From positions 1 through 9,867 of the forward strand of contig QHVR01000333.1 of NCBI GenBank assembly GCA_003223595.1: 9,867 nucleotides of DNA. Reading direction: 5' to 3'. The stretch is from Acidobacteriota bacterium. Its GTDB lineage: Bacteria; Acidobacteriota; Terriglobia; Terriglobales; Acidobacteriaceae. Shown piece by piece: positions 5,390 to 9,867 of this stretch. The notes below the pieces were generated by a model. The model did not search any database. It was not told where the DNA came from and worked only from the letters and a program-made list of their open reading frames with translations. Within the stretch, counting starts at the first letter, position 1. Every line of letters begins with the position of its first letter. The position numbers and the translations under genes are program-made.

Positions 5390-6982
5390 TCACTGTCTAG
5401 CGCTGCGTCTCGCCCGGCGGCGGCTGGGCGGGATTCTTCCTTTCTCTGATGCTTCCCGTTCAATTTTGTCAGAGAGATGGTGTAATGGGCGGTCGTGGGC
5501 TGAAGATAGCTGTTGTTCTGAAGCTGCGACCGTGAGGCCCTTCGCTGTGTAGATGGCTTCCTTGAATGGGCTGCCCGAACTGGGTTGCGCGACGGCAAAC
5601 ACCCCGTGTGGAACGCCATTCGTAAATGCAGTAGCGATGTAGTCGCCGACCATAAGACCGTTCTGCGAATTGGGAAGCCACGCAAGGTCCATGGCCCCGG
5701 TTAGCGCAACGGGCGTATTCCAGGAAGTCCCTCCATTTCCAGAGGAAATGTATCCCACAGAAAGTTGGCAGGTCGAGGCCGAGCAATTGCTCTTGGGATA
5801 GTAGTAGTAATGCAGAGCGACATGGGCGGAGGTGCCTGCGGTCGCGGGATCGATTCCGATGCCCGGAATAAAGTGATCCACGGTGCTGGAAACGTCATCG
5901 ATGGGAATGCGTGTGACTGAACTCCAGGTCGTGCCGTCGCTCGATGTGCTGTAAACGAGGTCGTTGGTCGAGCAGTTCGCGCGAAAGCGGCAGTCCTCCC
6001 ATACAACCCAAATGCTTCCGGCTCCGTCGACAGCGGCGGAGGGCAGTGCTCCGCTGCGAATTCCTCCGGCATCGCCATGAAGCTGAACGTTGGAGATGGT
6101 GGCGGGAGCCGTCCATGTGGCCCCTCCATCACTGGACGAGAACGCAGCCATTCCGCTGGCAGTGCTGCCGGTGAAGAGCTCAAAGGGAACAATCACGGTA
6201 CCGGTGGGCTGGACCAGCGGTTGGCCACCGATCCCTTCAGCGAAGTTGGGGGTGGAAAGAGCGGGGCCCCAGGTAAGGCCTCCGTCGGTGGAAGTGCTCA
6301 TCCTGATCTGGCCGAGATTCGAGGTGTCGTCCCATTCCAGGTAACAGTTTCCGAAAAACGGGCTGCTCGGCCAGGGGTCGCAAACGATCCAGTCTTTGTC
6401 GGAGCCGGGACTGCTCGCGCTGACGCTGACGGGATTCTGCCAGCGCAATCCATCATTCGAACGGCTCACGACTGCAGCCGGAGTTGAAAGAGTGGCAGAC
6501 AGCGGAAGAGAGGCAATCATCCAGACTGCATGATTGGCATCGTAAGCAACGACCGGATCGCTAGCCGCGTCGTAAGGGCCGGTTCCCTCCCCTGTAGTGA
6601 GCCCAGGCAAAAAGTCGTGAGTCCACGTTTTTCCGCCGTCGGTGGATGTGGCCCAGCCTATGTCGGTTGCACCGCCGTTCGGAATGCGTCCGGTTTGAAA
6701 TGCCGTGACCAGAGTGGAACCGTTCGCGATCATGTGCGGTTCGACTTCGGTTGCATGCTGGCCGGGTGCCACGGAGTAAGGGTCTGAACTGATCTGGATG
6801 AGATTTGGGCCAACCGGATCCTGGGGCGTTGATGGAGTGGACGGGGTTGTGAGCAGAGAAGAGGATCCGCCGCCAGAACAGTCGCTCAGGGCCATGGCAA
6901 GGACTGTGAGGCAGGCGATCAGGATGGGGCGGGGTGCCGAGTGTGCGGGGCTCAACCGAGAGGCGGGCGACGCAGCAAACAT
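5390..6982 (-). CDS. sialidase-fold (Asp-box/BNR repeat) putative lipoprotein
   Basis: A 530-residue protein with six Asp-box-like turns: STDGGKTW (113-120), SNDGLRW (175-181), STDGGLTW (231-238), SSDGGATW (283-290), SSDGTTW (347-353) and SGNGGTSW (414-421). That spacing fits a six-bladed sialidase-type beta-propeller. Asp boxes are structural, and I do not see a convincing sialidase Arg triad, so enzyme activity should not be assumed. The N-terminus has a hydrophobic segment (19-33) and LSDC followed by a Gly/Ser-rich linker, suggesting a signal peptidase II lipoprotein anchored through Cys35; Asp before the Cys is unusual. The last 40 residues leave the propeller and end in a very basic Arg-rich tail. 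The ATG at 6982 is the only sensible start but lacks a clear ribosome-binding site. It lies 76 bases downstream of the GT-C-like membrane gene on the same strand and is probably co-transcribed. Confidence 0.88.
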   Translation of the reverse strand: MFAASPASRLSPAHSAPRPILIACLTVLAMALSDCSGGGSSSLLTTPSTPSTPQDPVGPNLIQISSDPYSVAPGQHATEVEPHMIANGSTLVTAFQTGRIPNGGATDIGWATSTDGGKTWTHDFLPGLTTGEGTGPYDAASDPVVAYDANHAVWMIASLPLSATLSTPAAVVSRSNDGLRWQNPVSVSASSPGSDKDWIVCDPWPSSPFFGNCYLEWDDTSNLGQIRMSTSTDGGLTWGPALSTPNFAEGIGGQPLVQPTGTVIVPFELFTGSTASGMAAFSSSDGGATWTAPATISNVQLHGDAGGIRSGALPSAAVDGAGSIWVVWEDCRFRANCSTNDLVYSTSSDGTTWSSVTRIPIDDVSSTVDHFIPGIGIDPATAGTSAHVALHYYYYPKSNCSASTCQLSVGYISSGNGGTSWNTPVALTGAMDLAWLPNSQNGLMVGDYIATAFTNGVPHGVFAVAQPSSGSPFKEAIYTAKGLTVAASEQQLSSAHDRPLHHLSDKIEREASEKGRIPPSRRRARRSARQ

Positions 6983-7058
6983 CGACTTATGATGAGCGGG
7001 ATTGCCGGGGAGCGCAACGAAATTGTGCGAGGAAGGAAGCCACCCGAAGTTCTGGGAG

Positions 7059-8627
7059 TCACTTTCTAACGAACATAATCGCCAGGTCGTCGGAGTAGAC
7101 GGCCTTCCAGCCGGGAGTTTGGCTCAGCATGGCGGAGATTGCTGCGTTGCGTGGCATTAGCACGCAGGTGACGTTGTGGTCGCGCAGGAAGTCATTCCAG
7201 CCGGGCTGGGCACGATACATCTTCAGGTACAGGGCCAATATCTGCTCGCCGTATAAGTCGTGGCGATCATCGAGGACGATCTTGTTTCGTGGATACAGGC
7301 GGTAGATAACGTATCCACCCCAGGAATCAGGGGTGAGCGCCGGATCGGAGATTCCCATGGTCTGCAGATGGTCGACGGCCGCGACGGGCATTCGGGTGGG
7401 ATCGAAATGAGCGTTGGCCAGGACTTTCCCTGCGAAGCGTCCGCCGTTGAAGTCCACGAAGAGCACAAGAATAACCGCCACGACGACCCAGATGTGACCT
7501 CGAAGACTGGAATCGACGGCGGTCATCTTTTTGCTGAATTTTGAAAGCGCTCGAAGCGGCGGCAGGAGTGGACCAACGACGAGCGTCAAGAGGATCGAAG
7601 CGACTGGAATATTGCGGGATGCGAACAGACCTGCGTAGATCGCGAACAACAGCAAGAGCAACTCACTCGTTTTTAGAGCCCGCTTGCGAATGGCAACCGC
7701 TGCGAATGTCACCAGCAGCAGGACGAGAAAACAACGCGGCGCGAGTTGATGGAAGTTGGGCGACTGGAATTCCTCGATGTGATCCATGAGGAAGGGATTT
7801 CGCAGATAGGAAAATATGTGGCGGTGCAGAGCCCAGCCGTATGGGTTCACGAAGGTGGCCGCGGCGCAGAGAAGTGTAACCCCAGACAAGTCTCGCAGGC
7901 GTTTACCGCAGGCGAGGCGTAGGAGAGTGTCGTCGAACGTCCGAGCAGTGGCCTGCCAGCACCATAGCGCGCTGCACCAGAAGATTGCGCACAAGACGAG
8001 TCCTAGAAGAAAACCGCCGTGCAGGTTGGCCCAGATCACCATCATGGCGGGGAGCAACCACAGCCAGCGGCTTCCGGCAGCAATCTTCCCCGCAACGCTC
8101 TCCTGCTCCGACCCATCCAGAATGCGGAACCAGATCACGGCGAAGAGCCACGTGGCCACGTGAGGACGGGCAAGGACGTGGATCATGGACGCGGATATGG
8201 CGAGCAAGATCAGTACGAGAGCGGCAAATAACTTTGTGCCTCGCATGATCATGGACTGAAAGGTGACGGCGAAGGTCGCGGCGATGAGAAGCGCATTGAA
8301 CCAGACAACGCCGTTCAAGCCCCCCGCCGAATCCAGCGCGCCGACGATTGCGTCGTAGAGCCACTCCCAGGCAATCCATGGTTTGCCACTCATGATCGAA
8401 GAGTACGGATCGACGCGCGGAATATGGTGCGTGGGGAGGATCTGCTGCCCGGTACGGATGTGCCAGCCGATTCCGGCATCGCCCAGCATCTTGGTGGCGA
8501 GGCCAGTGAAGCAGAGCGAGCCGAGAAGCACCACGAAAATCATGTCCGAGGCCGACGGCAAGGCCCAGCGAACCCAGATACTTGCGGAGGAATTCCGGGG
8601 CAAAGAACTTATGGAACCGTCGGGCAT
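7059..8627 (-). CDS. multi-spanning membrane protein of GT-C glycosyltransferase-like architecture
   Basis: A 522-residue protein with about ten membrane helices between 28 and 393, then a soluble domain of about 130 residues. The first extracytoplasmic loop contains D50-A-G-I-G-W-H56 and later DPYSSIMSGKPWIAWEWLYD (73-92), the pattern of an acidic loop after the first helix seen in GT-C enzymes such as the GT39/ArnT group. Further conserved-looking spots are RPH (154-156), NLHGGF (201-206), NPYG (261-264) and ASRNIP (336-341). The C-terminal domain has SWGGYVIYRLYP (435-446) and VLDDRHDLYGEQ (451-462), then a run resembling a Rossmann-like end (VTCVLMPRN, 486-494). I recall such proteins as 'hypothetical membrane protein' in Acidobacteria; transferase activity is inference. 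There is no ribosome-binding site before the ATG, which fits the closely spaced promoter upstream. It heads a probable two-gene unit with the Asp-box lipoprotein. Confidence 0.82.
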   Translation of the reverse strand: MPDGSISSLPRNSSASIWVRWALPSASDMIFVVLLGSLCFTGLATKMLGDAGIGWHIRTGQQILPTHHIPRVDPYSSIMSGKPWIAWEWLYDAIVGALDSAGGLNGVVWFNALLIAATFAVTFQSMIMRGTKLFAALVLILLAISASMIHVLARPHVATWLFAVIWFRILDGSEQESVAGKIAAGSRWLWLLPAMMVIWANLHGGFLLGLVLCAIFWCSALWCWQATARTFDDTLLRLACGKRLRDLSGVTLLCAAATFVNPYGWALHRHIFSYLRNPFLMDHIEEFQSPNFHQLAPRCFLVLLLVTFAAVAIRKRALKTSELLLLLFAIYAGLFASRNIPVASILLTLVVGPLLPPLRALSKFSKKMTAVDSSLRGHIWVVVAVILVLFVDFNGGRFAGKVLANAHFDPTRMPVAAVDHLQTMGISDPALTPDSWGGYVIYRLYPRNKIVLDDRHDLYGEQILALYLKMYRAQPGWNDFLRDHNVTCVLMPRNAAISAMLSQTPGWKAVYSDDLAIMFVRK

Positions 8628-8636
8628 CGCGTGAAT

Positions 8637-8664
8637 CTTATAGGTGAGGGCAACAGGACATCAA
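8637..8664 (-). promoter_or_regulatory. putative promoter giving a leaderless or near-leaderless mRNA for the 8627 gene
   Basis: On the minus strand TTGATG (plus 8659-8664) and TATAAG (plus 8637-8642) are separated by 16 bases, matching the -35 and -10 consensus at 4/6 and 5/6 positions. The expected start point is about 8630, only about three bases before the ATG at 8627. This explains why that gene has no Shine-Dalgarno sequence. The promoter occupies almost all of the 38-base gap to the divergent ndh start and covers the ndh ribosome-binding site. Confidence 0.42.
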
Positions 8665-8665
8665 G

Positions 8666-9867
8666 ATGATGAACAACGGAGTACCGCGGGTGGCAATTGT
8701 TGGAGCAGGTTTTGGAGGACTGAACGCGGCGAAGGCTCTGGCCAACGCTCCCGTGAAGATCACCATGATTGATCGCAAGAATTTTCACACTTTTCAGCCA
8801 TTGCTTTATCAGGTGGCGACCGCAGGTCTGTCCCCGGGTGAGATTGCAGCCCCGATTCGATCCATACTGCGCTCGCACCGCAACGTTGAAGTGCTGATGG
8901 CTGAGGTGACGGGATTCGATCTGGAGCGGCGAATCGTACACACGCCGGAAGTGCAGGTTGCTTACGATTATTTAATCGTCGCGGCTGGGGCGCAGCATTC
9001 GTATTTCGGGCATGACGAGTGGGAGCCACTAGCTCCGGGATTGAAGACGATTGAAGATGCGCTGGAGATCCGGCGGCGAGTGCTGCTGGCGTTTGAGCTT
9101 GCGGAGCGACAGGCCGTAGCCGGAGAAACCGCGACGCCAATCAACTTCGTTGTGGTCGGAGGAGGTCCGACCGGAGTAGAACTGGCGGGAACTCTAGCCG
9201 AGATATCGCGGCACGCTCTGGCGCACGAGTTCCGCTCGATCGATCCGGCCCGGACTCACATTGTTCTGCTGGAAGGCGGGCCGCGCGTGCTGGCTGCTTA
9301 CGCCGAAGATCTCTCGCGTAGCGCGGAGGAACAACTGAAGCAGCTGGGAGTTGAAGTGCGAACTTCGACGACGGTCACGAAGGTGGAGCCCGGGGCAGTT
9401 TGCCTGGGCAACACGAGGCTGCCCGCTACGGTGGTGTTGTGGGCGGCCGGGGTCGCGGCTTCGCCTTTGGGTAAGGCTTTGGGCGGCGGGGTGGATCGGG
9501 CCGGACGTGTGCCGGTCGCACCGGATATGAGTTTTCCGGGACATCCGGAAATTTTTGTGATTGGGGATCTTGCTGCAGCCAAAGATGAAAGTGGCAAACT
9601 CCTCCCCGGAGTTGCTCCGGTGGCTATCCAGCAGGGGAGATTCGTGGGCAAGCTGATTCGTGATGAGGCGAATTCGGGTGGAGGGTTGAGAAGTCGTCCC
9701 AAGTTTCACTATTGGGACAAGGGCAGCCTGGCGACGATCGGGCGAGCCGCGGCAGTGGCGCAGTTTGGGCGGATTCACATATCTGGCTTTGTGGCGTGGC
9801 TGTCATGGCTGTTCGTGCACATCCTGTTCCTGATCGGATTCCGCAATCGGCTGCTGGTTTTTATCCA
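8666..9867 (+). CDS. ndh: type II NADH dehydrogenase (NDH-2), C-terminus cut by window edge
   Basis: Four hundred residues are present and the frame is open at the right edge; NDH-2 proteins usually extend a few dozen residues further. The enzyme is a single-subunit, non-proton-pumping flavoprotein that passes electrons from NADH to quinone at the inner membrane face. The first dinucleotide fold is VAIVGAGFGGLNAA (9-22) for FAD; the second is FVVVGGGPTGVELAG (161-175) for NADH. VFVIGD-type flavin binding appears at IFVIGDLA (296-303), and APVAIQQG (317-324) is the quinone-site motif of the family. FHTFQPLLYQVATAGLSP (40-57) is also characteristic. WLSWLFVHILFLIGFRNR (378-395) is the amphipathic membrane-binding C-terminal region. 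The ATG at 8666 is favoured over the adjacent one at 8669 because AGGA (8655-8658) lies seven bases upstream. Divergent from the 8627 gene. Confidence 0.95.
   Translation, partial: MMNNGVPRVAIVGAGFGGLNAAKALANAPVKITMIDRKNFHTFQPLLYQVATAGLSPGEIAAPIRSILRSHRNVEVLMAEVTGFDLERRIVHTPEVQVAYDYLIVAAGAQHSYFGHDEWEPLAPGLKTIEDALEIRRRVLLAFELAERQAVAGETATPINFVVVGGGPTGVELAGTLAEISRHALAHEFRSIDPARTHIVLLEGGPRVLAAYAEDLSRSAEEQLKQLGVEVRTSTTVTKVEPGAVCLGNTRLPATVVLWAAGVAASPLGKALGGGVDRAGRVPVAPDMSFPGHPEIFVIGDLAAAKDESGKLLPGVAPVAIQQGRFVGKLIRDEANSGGGLRSRPKFHYWDKGSLATIGRAAAVAQFGRIHISGFVAWLSWLFVHILFLIGFRNRLLVFI

Noticed and set aside
1..9867. CRISPR array, prophage, intact insertion sequence, toxin-antitoxin pair or defence island
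   Set aside because: I looked for repeat-spacer periodicity, terminal inverted repeats with transposase, and paired small genes; none is present.

Overview
The window looks like ordinary chromosome from a GC-rich, Gram-negative, aerobic heterotroph. My best guess is an Acidobacteriota (Terriglobia-like) genome. The reasons are the mix of an S9 peptidase, a Tat-exported peptide-amidase-type amidase, a DUF4386 membrane protein, an Asp-box lipoprotein, a long multi-spanning protein of a kind I associate with that phylum, and a type II NADH dehydrogenase. This is inferred from protein flavour; there is no rRNA or other phylogenetic marker here.

Layout. (1) 1-690, minus: the N-terminal 230 residues of an exported S9-family peptidase that runs off the left edge, with a plausible promoter just upstream. 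(2) 691-1250: 560 bases with no convincing gene, holding two hairpins and a 30-base piece that reads as the D-arm and 5' anticodon arm of a tRNA-Gly without its 3' half. (3) 1251-1982, minus: a six-helix DUF4386 protein. It is divergent from (4) 2201-3844, plus: a Tat-signal amidase with an intact Ser-cisSer-Lys triad. The 218-base gap between them holds a perfect 12-base palindrome. (5) 3941-4165, plus: a small basic protein with a coiled-coil front half, followed by a strong GC-rich stem-loop. (6) 4423-4797 and 4828-5340, plus: an alkyltransferase-like DNA-repair protein (Trp in place of the MGMT cysteine) and, 30 bases on, a membrane-anchored monohaem cytochrome c, probably one transcript. 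(7) 8627 down to 5390, minus: a multi-spanning protein of GT-C-like architecture followed by a six-Asp-box lipoprotein, probably co-transcribed. (8) 8666-9867, plus: type II NADH dehydrogenase (ndh), divergent from (7) and cut by the right edge.

How the genes work together. Most of the set acts at the membrane or in the periplasm. The S9 peptidase and the amidase would degrade peptides or amides outside the cytoplasm, and Ndh and the cytochrome c belong to the respiratory chain. I see no defence island, phage, intact insertion sequence, CRISPR array or obvious biosynthetic cluster, and no clear sign of a new multi-gene system. The points most worth a second look are the tRNA-Gly remnant next to an inverted repeat, the PWQRV active-site variant of the alkyltransferase-like protein, the probable leaderless start of the 8627 gene, and the small basic protein.
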